Source: Streptomyces sp. A012304 (lineage in GTDB: Bacteria; Actinomycetota; Actinomycetes; Streptomycetales; Streptomycetaceae). Taken from it: a stretch of DNA of 64,000 nucleotides. The stretch covers positions 119,585 through 183,584 of the forward strand of contig NZ_BQUN01000103.1 of the NCBI RefSeq assembly GCF_026008495.1. The letters are read 5' to 3'. Below are positions 53,264 through 61,848 of the stretch, piece by piece (the stretch's first letter is position 1; each line of letters opens with the position of its first letter). The position numbers and the translations under genes are program-made. The notes under the pieces are model-generated. The model searched no databases. It saw only the letters and a program-made list of their open reading frames with translations, and was not told where the DNA came from.

Positions 53264-54526
53264 ATGGCCGTCGTCCGTGATCTGCGCGTCCTGCTGCGCT
53301 TCGGCAACTTCCGGCGCCTGCTCGCCGTGCGACTCCTCTCGCAGTGCGCCGACGGCGTCTACCAGGTCGCGCTCGCCACGTACGTCGTGTTCTCCCCGGA
53401 GAAGCAGACCTCGGCCACCGCGATCGCCTCCGCGATGGCCGTGCTGCTGCTGCCCTACTCCCTGGTCGGCCCCTTCGCCGGTGTCCTGCTGGACCGCTGG
53501 CGCCGCCGCCAGGTCTTCCTCTACGGCAATCTGCTCCGCGCCCTGCTCGCGGGGGCGACCGCCGTGCTGATGGTCAGTCATGTCCCCGACTGGCTGTTCT
53601 ACGTGTCCGCGCTGTGCGTCACCGCCGTCAACCGCTTCGTCCTCGCGGGGCTGTCGGCCGCGCTGCCCCGGGTGGTCGACGCCGAGCGCCTGGTGATCGC
53701 CAACTCCCTCTCCCCGACCGCCGGGACGCTCGCCGCGACGGCCGGTGGCGGTCTCGCCTTCGTCGTCCGGCTGGTGGCGTCGGACTCCGACGCCGCCGTG
53801 GTGCTGCTGGGCTCGGTGCTGTACCTGTGCGCCGCCCTCATGTCGCTGCGCATGGCGGTGGATCTGCTCGGCCCGGAGCGGGAGTTGATCCCTCCTCGGC
53901 TGGCGAGCGCGCTGCGGGGCACCGCCCGCGGCCTCGCGGCCGGCGTGCGCCATCTGGCCGAGCCGCAGCGCAGGGAAGCCGCCCGGGCGCTCGGCGCGAT
54001 CTCGCTGATGCGGTTCTGCTACGGCGCCCTGACCGTCATGGTGCTGATGCTCTGTCGGTACGCCTGGTCCTCGAACGCGGACGAGGGACTGGCGTTGCTG
54101 GGCCTGGCCGTGGGCATCGCCGGCATCGGGTTCTTCGTGGCGGCGGTGGTGACCCCGTCCGCGGTAGGGCGCCTGGGCCCGTCCCGCTGGATCCTCGCCT
54201 GCGCGGCGGCGGGCTCCGTGCTGGAGCTCGCCCTGATGCTCCCGTTCGCCCAGACCTCCGCGCTGGTCGCCGCGTTCGTGCTTGGGCTCGTCACCCAGGG
54301 CACGAAGATCGCCACCGACACCATCGTCCAGTCCTCCGTCGAGGATGGCTTCCGCGGCCGGATCTTTTCCCTCTACGACGTACTCTTCAACGTCGCCTTC
54401 GTCGGCGCCGCCGCGGTGGCCGCTGCGATGCTCCCACCGGACGGCCGTTCAGCGGCCCTGGTGGTCACGGTTGCCGTTATCTACGGAGTGATTGCGGGGA
54501 CTATGGCCCGCTTTGTTCGCCAGTAA
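53264..54526 (+). CDS. MFS-family transporter
   Basis: 420 aa with about twelve hydrophobic segments. It begins MAVVRDLRVLLRFGNFRRLL; a motif-A-like LLDRWRRRQVFLYG follows the second TM, and the cytoplasmic middle loop is basic. No substrate can be given. The start at 53264 has no clear SD sequence; one lies five codons upstream. Confidence 0.85.
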   Translation: MAVVRDLRVLLRFGNFRRLLAVRLLSQCADGVYQVALATYVVFSPEKQTSATAIASAMAVLLLPYSLVGPFAGVLLDRWRRRQVFLYGNLLRALLAGATAVLMVSHVPDWLFYVSALCVTAVNRFVLAGLSAALPRVVDAERLVIANSLSPTAGTLAATAGGGLAFVVRLVASDSDAAVVLLGSVLYLCAALMSLRMAVDLLGPERELIPPRLASALRGTARGLAAGVRHLAEPQRREAARALGAISLMRFCYGALTVMVLMLCRYAWSSNADEGLALLGLAVGIAGIGFFVAAVVTPSAVGRLGPSRWILACAAAGSVLELALMLPFAQTSALVAAFVLGLVTQGTKIATDTIVQSSVEDGFRGRIFSLYDVLFNVAFVGAAAVAAAMLPPDGRSAALVVTVAVIYGVIAGTMARFVRQ

Positions 54527-54651
54527 GTGTCACATCAATGACACAGACTCCCCCTCGGCTACGGGACTGTCAGTGGGGACCGGTAGCTTACGTGCGTCTT
54601 ATCTCGCGTCTTATTCGCGTCACACACCTATGTTCTTAGGGGGACCCCCAA

Positions 54652-55179
54652 GTGACGACTCCGCCGCCCCAGGGCCAGAACCCGTTCGCGCAGCCGGGCC
54701 AGCAGCCCTACGGCCAGCCCCAGGGCCAGGCCCCGTACCCGCCGCAGGGCGGCTACCCGCAGCAGCCCGGTCAGCCCGGCTACCCCCAGCCCGGCGCCGC
54801 CCCCTTCGGCGCGGTTCCCCCCGCGCCGCCCCGGCGCAAGGTCAGCTTCAAGGTGATCAAGAACGTCGTCATCGTCATCGCGGTTCTCGGTGTGGCCATC
54901 GGCGGCTTCATAGCCAGCCGTGACGACGCCAAAACCGCGGCGGTCGGCGACTGCATGCACCGCGGCAGCACCGACGACAACAACCCCGACCTCGAGGTCG
55001 TCGACTGCAGCTCGGCCGACGCGCAGTACGTGGTGCTGGCCAAGATCGAGGGCACCTACTCCGCGCTCACGGCGGAGAGCAAGTGCGAGGAGAAGGCCAA
55101 GGACTTCCAGTACTCGTACACCGAGACCGGTGACAGCAGTGACTTCCTGCTCTGCCTGAAGGACTACGCGAAGAAGTAA
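54652..55179 (+). CDS. LppU-like secreted/membrane protein
   Basis: 175 aa. A Pro/Gln/Gly-rich cytoplasmic N-terminus (1-60, repeats of PYGQPQGQ/GGYPQQPGQP) is followed by one TM (about 65-85). An extracytoplasmic domain with four cysteines (CMHRG, VDCSSAD, CEEKA, CLKDY), probably two disulphides, completes it. It matches the LppU/SCO3897 group from memory; function unknown. GTG start with AGGGGGA upstream. Confidence 0.85.
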   Translation: MTTPPPQGQNPFAQPGQQPYGQPQGQAPYPPQGGYPQQPGQPGYPQPGAAPFGAVPPAPPRRKVSFKVIKNVVIVIAVLGVAIGGFIASRDDAKTAAVGDCMHRGSTDDNNPDLEVVDCSSADAQYVVLAKIEGTYSALTAESKCEEKAKDFQYSYTETGDSSDFLLCLKDYAKK

Positions 55180-55191
55180 GGCAGTTGTGGA

Positions 55192-55225
55192 GAGGGGCGA
55201 TGTTTCACGTGAAACATCGCCCCTC
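55192..55225. terminator. 34-bp palindrome with exact parS (55202-55215)
   Basis: Exact parS extended by perfect GAGGGGCGAT/ATCGCCCCTC arms. First of two such hairpins between the convergent lppU-like gene and cca. Confidence 0.92.
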
Positions 55226-55238
55226 GGCGTATCCGGGC

Positions 55239-55268
55239 GGGGTCATGTTTCACGTGAAACATGACCCC
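55239..55268. terminator. 30-bp palindrome with exact parS (55247-55260)
   Basis: Exact parS with GGGGTCAT/ATGACCCC arms, 13 bp from the previous palindrome. Confidence 0.92.
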
Positions 55269-55277
55269 ATCACGGCC

Positions 55278-56744
55278 TCAGCTCTGCTCGGCCCACCATT
55301 CCTTGAGCGCGGCCACCGCAGCGTCGTACTCCATCGGCCCGTTCTCCAGCCGCAGTTCCAGCAGATGCTTGTACGCCTTGCCGACGGCCGGCCCCGGAGC
55401 GACACCCAGGATCTCCATGATCTGGTTGCCGTCGAGGTCGGGTCGGATCGCGTCCAGCTCCTCCTGTTCCTTCAGCTGGGCGATGCGCTCCTCCAGCCCG
55501 TCGTACGCACGGGAGAGCGCGGCCGCCTTGCGCTTGTTCCGCGTCGTGCAGTCGGAGCGGGTGAGCTTGTGGAGCCGCTCGAGAAGCGGCCCCCCATCCC
55601 GCACATAACGACGGACGGCGGAGTCCGTCCACTCGCCGGTGCCGTACCCGTGGAAGCGCAGATGCAGTTCGACCAGGCGTGAGACGTCCTTCACCAGATC
55701 GTTGGAGTACTTCAACGCCGTCATGCGCTTCTTCGTCATCTTCGCCCCGACCACCTCGTGGTGGTGGAACGAGACCCTGCCGTCCTTCTCGAAGCGACGC
55801 GTGCGGGGCTTGCCGATGTCGTGCAGCAGCGCGGCCAGGCGGAGGGTGAGGTCGGGACCGTTCTCCTCCAATGCCATCGCCTGCTCCAGCACGATCAGCG
55901 TGTGCTCATAGACGTCCTTGTGCCGGTGGTGCTCGTCACTCTCCAGGCGGAGCGCCGGAAGCTCGGGCAGGACATGGTCGGCGAGGCCGGTGTCGACCAG
56001 CAGCGCCAGACCCTTGCGCGGGTGGTCGGAGAGGATCAGCTTGTTCAGCTCGTCCCGGACCCGCTCGGCGGAGACGATCTCGATACGGTCGGCCATCTCC
56101 GTCATGGCGGTGACGACCTCGGGGGCTACCTCGAAGTCGAGCTGGGCGGCGAAGCGGGCGGCACGCATCATCCGCAGCGGGTCGTCGGAGAAGGACTCCT
56201 CGGGCGTGCCCGGGGTACGCAGGACACGCGCCGCGAGATCGCCGAGACCGCCGTGCGGGTCGATGAACTCCTTCTCCGGGAGTGCCACGGCCATCGCGTT
56301 CACGGTGAAGTCACGCCGGACGAGGTCGTGCTCGATGGAGTCGCCGTACGACACCTCGGGCTTGCGGGAGGTCCGGTCGTAGGCCTCGGAGCGGTAGGTG
56401 GTGATCTCGATCTGGAAGCGTCGGACGGCGTCGCCGACGTGGGAGTCCTTCTGCGCCCCGACGGTGCCGAAGGCGATGCCGACGTCCCACACGGCGTCCG
56501 CCCATGGCCGGACGATCTTCAGCACGTCCTCGGGACGGGCGTCGGTGGTGAAGTCCAGGTCATTGCCGAGCCGGCCGAGCAGCGCGTCCCGGACCGAGCC
56601 GCCGACCAGGGCAAGTGAGAACCCGGCCTCCTGGAAGCGGAGGGCGAGGTCGTCGGCGACAGGAGCGACCCGCAGCAGTTCACTCACCGCGCGGTGCTGC
56701 ACCTGGCTCAGGGCACTGAGATTGTCTTCGTTGGCGTTCGGCAC
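55278..56744 (-). CDS. cca: CCA tRNA nucleotidyltransferase
   Basis: 488 aa. The class II nucleotidyltransferase head is at residues 40-85 (LALVGGSVRDALLGRLGNDLDFTTDA, metal Asp pair DLD). The HD domain (ALLHDIGKPRTR) and an additional C-terminal region follow. It adds or repairs the 3' CCA of tRNAs. GTG start with no SD; a TACCCT hexamer 9 bp upstream suggests a leaderless message. It is divergent from the DUF6049 gene. Confidence 0.95.
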   Translation of the reverse strand: MPNANEDNLSALSQVQHRAVSELLRVAPVADDLALRFQEAGFSLALVGGSVRDALLGRLGNDLDFTTDARPEDVLKIVRPWADAVWDVGIAFGTVGAQKDSHVGDAVRRFQIEITTYRSEAYDRTSRKPEVSYGDSIEHDLVRRDFTVNAMAVALPEKEFIDPHGGLGDLAARVLRTPGTPEESFSDDPLRMMRAARFAAQLDFEVAPEVVTAMTEMADRIEIVSAERVRDELNKLILSDHPRKGLALLVDTGLADHVLPELPALRLESDEHHRHKDVYEHTLIVLEQAMALEENGPDLTLRLAALLHDIGKPRTRRFEKDGRVSFHHHEVVGAKMTKKRMTALKYSNDLVKDVSRLVELHLRFHGYGTGEWTDSAVRRYVRDGGPLLERLHKLTRSDCTTRNKRKAAALSRAYDGLEERIAQLKEQEELDAIRPDLDGNQIMEILGVAPGPAVGKAYKHLLELRLENGPMEYDAAVAALKEWWAEQS

Positions 56745-56855
56745 AACAGAAGAGGGTACGTGGCCCGGGGAGCGCCGGGCGCCTCCATTAAACGGGCGGA
56801 CACCTCCCCCGATAGCCGCCCAAGATCAGCGCTCGTGACGTACGCGGGCTCTCCT

Positions 56856-56875
56856 CTCTATACGTGTACATAGAG
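56856..56875. promoter_or_regulatory. AT-rich palindrome between cca and the DUF6049 gene
   Basis: CTCTAT-ACGTGTAC-ATAGAG in the 256-bp divergent gap; a likely promoter or operator of one of the two genes. Nothing else recognised. Confidence 0.35.
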
Positions 56876-57000
56876 GGCGGCCCGGTCATCTTCCTTGATC
56901 TTGTGGAGCGGTCCGCGGCACTTACCCTCAGCGCGCATCGTTACCATGCGTGGACGCACATTCCGACGACCACTGACGACGACGAGGGACGGACGAACGC

Positions 57001-59385
57001 GTGGCCGAGGCGGCAGACTTCCCGGGGATGACTCCCTCACCTGCCCGCCGGTGGCTGCGGCGCACCGGAGCACTGCTCGCGGGGGCGCCTCTGCTGGCCG
57101 GTCTGCTCCAGCTGCCCGCCTCCGCGGCGCATGCCGAGACGCCGGCCTCCGTCAAGGAGGCCTCGGACAGCGGCACGGTGGCCGTCTCCGTCGACTCGCT
57201 CAGCCCCAGCGTCCCCACCGAGGGAGACACGCTGACCGTGTCCGGCACGGTGACGAACAAGGGCAAGCAGGCAGTCACCGACGCACAGGTCGATGTGCGG
57301 GTGGGCGACGCGCTGGCCACGCGCTCTGCGATCGACAGGGCCGCCGCGCAGGCCGACGAGCTGTCGGGCCCCACCGGAACCGAGGTGGGCGGCAAGTACG
57401 TCGCCAAGTTCGCGAAGCTCACCCCGGGCGTGGCCCAGCAGTTCAGCATCTCCGTACCGGTCGACGAGCTCGACCTCGGGGACGACGGTGTCTACCCCCT
57501 GGCTGTCTCCCTCTCGGGCGAGACGGCCGCGAAGCCGTGGGACCAGATGCTGGGCATCCAGCGCACGTTGCTGCCCTGGCAGCCCGACGAGGCGGACACC
57601 AGGACGCGGACGACCGTCCTGTGGCCGCTGATCTCCACCGTCCACATGACCGCGGAGACCGGCTCCAACGAGCAGCAGACACCGGTGTTCCTCAACGACG
57701 AGCTCGCCCGTGAGCTCTCCCCCGGCGGCCGCCTCGACCAACTCCTCAGCCTGGGCAAAACCCTCGACGTCACCTGGGTGATCGACCCGGACCTGCTGGC
57801 GTCCGTCGACGCCATGGCCGGCCGCTACAACGTCAGCAGCAACGGCGAAACCACGGCCGGCAGCCACCAAGCGGTCGCCAAGCGGTGGCTCTCCGAGCTC
57901 CAGCAGGCCGTCCAGGGCAAGGAAGTCGTCGCCCTGCCCTTCGCCGACCCGGACGTGGCCTCCCTGGCCCACAACGGCACCGGCGTCAGCGGCTCCCTCA
58001 GCCAGTTCAAGGCGGCCTCCGACGTCGCCGCCACCACCGTGGAGACCGTGCTCCACGTAACGCCGAACACCGACTTCGCCTGGCCCGTGGAGGGCGCGGT
58101 CGACCCGTCGGTCGTGAAGGTCGCCACCTCCGCCGGCGCCGACAAAGTGATCGCGCGCAGCGACAGCCTGGAGGAGGCCGCCAGCCTGTCGTACACGCCC
58201 TCGGCCGCCCGCCCCATCGGCGGCGGTACCACCGCGGTGGTCGCGGACGCGCGGCTGTCGACGGCGTTCCACGGCGATCTGACGAAGGCCTCCACGGCCA
58301 CGCTCGCCGTCCAGGAGTTCCTGGCGCAGAGCCTGTCGCTGACGCAGCAGACGGACAAGCAGCGCAGCATCGTCGTCGCCCCGCAGCGCATGCCCACCGC
58401 GAGCCAGGCCCAGGCGATGGCGGAGGCGATCACCGCTCTGCAGAACAGCACCTGGTCGCAACCCCAGCAGCTCACGGCGGCCGCCACGGCCAAGCCCGAC
58501 CCGGCGGCCAGCACCGAGGTGCCGGCGCGGACCAAGTACCCGTCGGCCCTGCGCAAGCGGGAGCTGCCGAAGTCGGCCTTCGAGCAGTTGGCGGGCACGC
58601 AGGACCGGCTCGACAACTTCAAGGAGATCCTCAGCGACGAGTCGCGGGTGGTGACCCCCTTCGGGCGGGCCCTGAACCGTGAGATGTCCACGTCGTGGCG
58701 GGGCCGGGCCGCCGCGGCGGGTAGCTTCCGCCAGGGCGTGCGGGCCTACCTCGACACCATCGCCGCCCAGGTCAAGCTGATCCGGAAGTCGGACACCAAG
58801 CTCTCCGGGCGCAGCGCCACGATCCCCGTGACCGTGCAGAACAACCTGGTGCAGGGCGTGGAGCGGCTGGTGCTGCGGCTCACCTCGACCAACCCGACCC
58901 GTCTGGAGATCCGCGGCAAGAGCTACTACGAGGAGCCCATCGCGGTCTCCGGCGGGCACAGCACGACGGTGAAGTTCACCACGTCCGCCAACGTCAACGG
59001 CCAGACGACGGTGGTCGCCCAGCTGTTCACCCAGGACGGCCGGGCGTACGGCACTCCGGTCACCTTCGACGTGAAGGTCACCGAGATCACGCCCACCGTG
59101 ATGCTGGTCATCGGCGGCGGTGTCCTGCTGCTGGTGCTGGCAGGCTTCCGCATGTACACCCAGCGCAAGCGCGCCGCGGCCCGCGAGGCCGAGGAGGACG
59201 TCCTCGACGAGGCGGACCAGGCCGCCGAGGGCACCGGGAACCCCGAGCCCGCCAAGGGCGGGATCCTCGAAGAGTCCGTCGCCCGGTCCGGGGCAGGCGA
59301 CCCGCAGCAGGCGAGTGACGGGACACCGGACACCGCAGCGGAAAGCACCGACCCTTCGGGGACGGGTGAGAGAGTGGACCGTTGA
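57001..59385 (+). CDS. DUF6049-family secreted/anchored protein
   Basis: 794 aa. An N-terminal signal peptide (about residues 10-45, GALLAGAPLLAGLLQLPASAAHA) precedes a large extracytoplasmic region with a CARDB-like beta domain near 60-140 and a middle domain with WVIDPDLLASVD. A C-terminal TM (TVMLVIGGGVLLLVLAGF) and an acidic cytoplasmic tail finish it. Homologues (Rv3909 in M. tuberculosis) always sit upstream of murJ, so it probably works with lipid II flipping or wall assembly. GTG start. Confidence 0.88.
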   Translation: MAEAADFPGMTPSPARRWLRRTGALLAGAPLLAGLLQLPASAAHAETPASVKEASDSGTVAVSVDSLSPSVPTEGDTLTVSGTVTNKGKQAVTDAQVDVRVGDALATRSAIDRAAAQADELSGPTGTEVGGKYVAKFAKLTPGVAQQFSISVPVDELDLGDDGVYPLAVSLSGETAAKPWDQMLGIQRTLLPWQPDEADTRTRTTVLWPLISTVHMTAETGSNEQQTPVFLNDELARELSPGGRLDQLLSLGKTLDVTWVIDPDLLASVDAMAGRYNVSSNGETTAGSHQAVAKRWLSELQQAVQGKEVVALPFADPDVASLAHNGTGVSGSLSQFKAASDVAATTVETVLHVTPNTDFAWPVEGAVDPSVVKVATSAGADKVIARSDSLEEAASLSYTPSAARPIGGGTTAVVADARLSTAFHGDLTKASTATLAVQEFLAQSLSLTQQTDKQRSIVVAPQRMPTASQAQAMAEAITALQNSTWSQPQQLTAAATAKPDPAASTEVPARTKYPSALRKRELPKSAFEQLAGTQDRLDNFKEILSDESRVVTPFGRALNREMSTSWRGRAAAAGSFRQGVRAYLDTIAAQVKLIRKSDTKLSGRSATIPVTVQNNLVQGVERLVLRLTSTNPTRLEIRGKSYYEEPIAVSGGHSTTVKFTTSANVNGQTTVVAQLFTQDGRAYGTPVTFDVKVTEITPTVMLVIGGGVLLLVLAGFRMYTQRKRAAAREAEEDVLDEADQAAEGTGNPEPAKGGILEESVARSGAGDPQQASDGTPDTAAESTDPSGTGERVDR

Positions 59386-59429
59386 GGATGTCGTGGCCGG
59401 TGGGCCCGGGACGATGAGGTGGGGTAACC

Positions 59430-61703
59430 ATGAACGCGCCGTACGACGGTGACCGCGGCCAGGCCGCGGGCAGCTCGGGCTACCCCGAGGGCCCGCCGCC
59501 CGAGCACGGCCAGGTACCGCCGCAGCACCCCGCGGACATGTACCTCCAGGACGCCTACGACCAGGACCCCTACCAGGCTCAGGACCTCACCGCACAGGAC
59601 CCGGTCGCCGAGGCGCTCTACGACCGCGCCGCGCACCCCCCGCCCCCTCCCGGCACCTACGCACCGCAGCAGCCGCTCTACGGCCAGCCGCCGCAGTCCC
59701 CGTACGCACCCGACCCGAGTGTGTGGGCCCAGACCCCGGCGCCCGAGCCGGAGGGCCCCAGCCAGTACCTGCCGTACGGCGACGATCCCCGCACGACCCA
59801 GTTCGTGGGCGTGGACGACCTGGTGACGCAGTCCGGCGAGGAGCGGCAGGAGCGCGACGCCTTCGCCCACCTCTTCCGGGACCAGCAGCAGGGCGGCGCC
59901 CGCGCGCCCATGGACCAGCCGTCCGTGCCGAACCCGGCGGCGGCCCCCGGGGCTCAGGGCCCGGCACCGCGCTACCAGGCGGACCAGACCATGGACCTCG
60001 GCGCCAAGCCGGCCGCGGAACCCGAGCCGGCACCGGTCGCGGCTCCGGCTGCGGCTGCGGCTCCGAAGAAGGGCGGTCGCGCCGCAGGCCTGCTGAAGTC
60101 CAGCGCTGTGATGGCGGCGGGCACGATGGTCTCCCGCCTCACCGGCTTCATCCGCTCGGCGCTGATCGTCTCCGCGCTCGGCGTCGGCCTCCTCGGTGAC
60201 ACCTTCCAGGTCGCCTACCAGCTCCCGACGATGATCTACATCCTCACCGTCGGCGGCGGTCTCAACTCCGTCTTCGTGCCGCAGCTGGTCCGCGCCATGA
60301 AGGAGGACGAGGACGGCGGCGAGGCGTACGCCAACCGTCTGCTGACTCTGGTCGTCGTGACGCTCGGCCTGCTCACCGTCGCCTCGATCGCCGCGGCACC
60401 CGTCCTGATCCGCCTCCTGTCCGACCCGGTCGCCAGCGACCCGGCCGCCAACGAGGTCGGCATCACCTTCGTCCGTTACTTCCTACCCTCGATCTTCTTC
60501 ATGGGCATCCACGTCGTGATGGGGCAGATCCTCAACGCGCGCGGCAAGTTCGGCGCGATGATGTGGACGCCGGTGCTGAACAACATCGTCATCATCGTGA
60601 CGCTGGGCATGTTCATCTGGGTCTACGGCACGGCCGCCGACTCCGGCATGCAGGTGACGACGATCCCGCCGGAGGGCCAGAAGCTCCTCGGCGTCGGTGT
60701 CCTGCTCGGCCTGGTCGTCCAGGCCCTGGCGATGATCCCGTATCTGCGCGAAACCGGCTTCCGGATGCGGCTGCGGTTCGACTGGAAGGGCCACGGGCTC
60801 GGCAAGGCCGTCACGCTCGCCAAGTGGACCTTCCTGTTCGTCCTCGCCAACCAGGCCGGCGCGATCGTCGTCTCCCAGCTGTCCACCGCGGCCGGCAAGG
60901 ACTCGCCGGTCGACGGTACCGGCTTCGCGGCCTACGCCAATGCCCAACTGATCTGGGGTCTGCCGCAGGCGATCATCACCGTCTCCCTGATGGCGGCCCT
61001 GCTGCCGCGCTTGTCGCGCTCGGCGGCCGAGGGCGACGGCGGTGCGGTCCGCGACGACATCTCCCAGGGCCTGCGCACGACGGCCGTCGCGATCGTGCCG
61101 ATCGCTTTCGGGTTCCTCGCCCTGGGCATCCCGATGTGCACCCTGATCTTCGGCTCGTCCGGCACCAGCGAGGCCACGAACATGGGCTTCATGCTGATGG
61201 CCTTCGGCCTCGGTCTGATCCCCTACTCCGTGCAGTACGTCGTGCTGCGCGCCTTCTATGCCTACGAGGACACCCGCACGCCCTTCTACAACACGGTCAT
61301 CGTGGCCGCGGTCAACGCCGGCGCCTCGGCGGTCTGCTTCTTCGTGCTCGACCCCCGCTGGGCCGTCGTCGGCATGGCCGCCTCCTACGGCCTGGCCTAC
61401 GCGATCGGCGTCGGCGTCGCCTGGAACCGGCTGCGCAAGCGGCTCGGCGGCGACCTCGACGGGTCCCGTGTCCTGCGGACGTACGCGCGGCTGTGCATCG
61501 CCTCCGTACCGGCCGCCGCGCTCAGCGGCGCGGCCTGCTACGGCATCGGCCACACCCTGGGCCAGGGCGTCCTCGGCTCCCTCGCCGCGCTGCTGGCCGG
61601 CGGGGCCGTTCTGCTCGGCATCTTCTTCGTCGCGGCCCGCCGCATGCGCATCGAGGAGCTCAACTCGCTCGTCGGCATGGTCCGCGGACGCCTGGGCCGC
61701 TGA
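59430..61703 (+). CDS. murJ: Lipid II flippase MurJ (MviN)
   Basis: 757 aa. A ~215-residue disordered cytoplasmic N-terminus (Pro/Gln/Ala-rich, PPHPP repeats) is followed by the 14-TM MurJ domain beginning SSAVMAAGTMVSRLTGFIRS. It contains the family's VPQLVRAM and ILNARGKFGAMMWTPVLNN. It moves lipid II to the outer face of the membrane. It begins 44 bp after the DUF6049 gene; a pseudokinase gene follows. In M. tuberculosis the two are one fused protein (Rv3910). Confidence 0.95.
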   Translation: MNAPYDGDRGQAAGSSGYPEGPPPEHGQVPPQHPADMYLQDAYDQDPYQAQDLTAQDPVAEALYDRAAHPPPPPGTYAPQQPLYGQPPQSPYAPDPSVWAQTPAPEPEGPSQYLPYGDDPRTTQFVGVDDLVTQSGEERQERDAFAHLFRDQQQGGARAPMDQPSVPNPAAAPGAQGPAPRYQADQTMDLGAKPAAEPEPAPVAAPAAAAAPKKGGRAAGLLKSSAVMAAGTMVSRLTGFIRSALIVSALGVGLLGDTFQVAYQLPTMIYILTVGGGLNSVFVPQLVRAMKEDEDGGEAYANRLLTLVVVTLGLLTVASIAAAPVLIRLLSDPVASDPAANEVGITFVRYFLPSIFFMGIHVVMGQILNARGKFGAMMWTPVLNNIVIIVTLGMFIWVYGTAADSGMQVTTIPPEGQKLLGVGVLLGLVVQALAMIPYLRETGFRMRLRFDWKGHGLGKAVTLAKWTFLFVLANQAGAIVVSQLSTAAGKDSPVDGTGFAAYANAQLIWGLPQAIITVSLMAALLPRLSRSAAEGDGGAVRDDISQGLRTTAVAIVPIAFGFLALGIPMCTLIFGSSGTSEATNMGFMLMAFGLGLIPYSVQYVVLRAFYAYEDTRTPFYNTVIVAAVNAGASAVCFFVLDPRWAVVGMAASYGLAYAIGVGVAWNRLRKRLGGDLDGSRVLRTYARLCIASVPAAALSGAACYGIGHTLGQGVLGSLAALLAGGAVLLGIFFVAARRMRIEELNSLVGMVRGRLGR

Positions 61704-61848
61704 GGCGAGGGGATAAGGGTAGGCGCACAACCATCGTCCGCCGCCGCGTGTCGTGCATAGCGGCGGACTGTGGGCACAATTGGTTTCGGCGTCGGACGGC
61801 GCGCACGAGGTCGGACGGCGCGCGATGGATGGGGAGGCAGGAACGACG

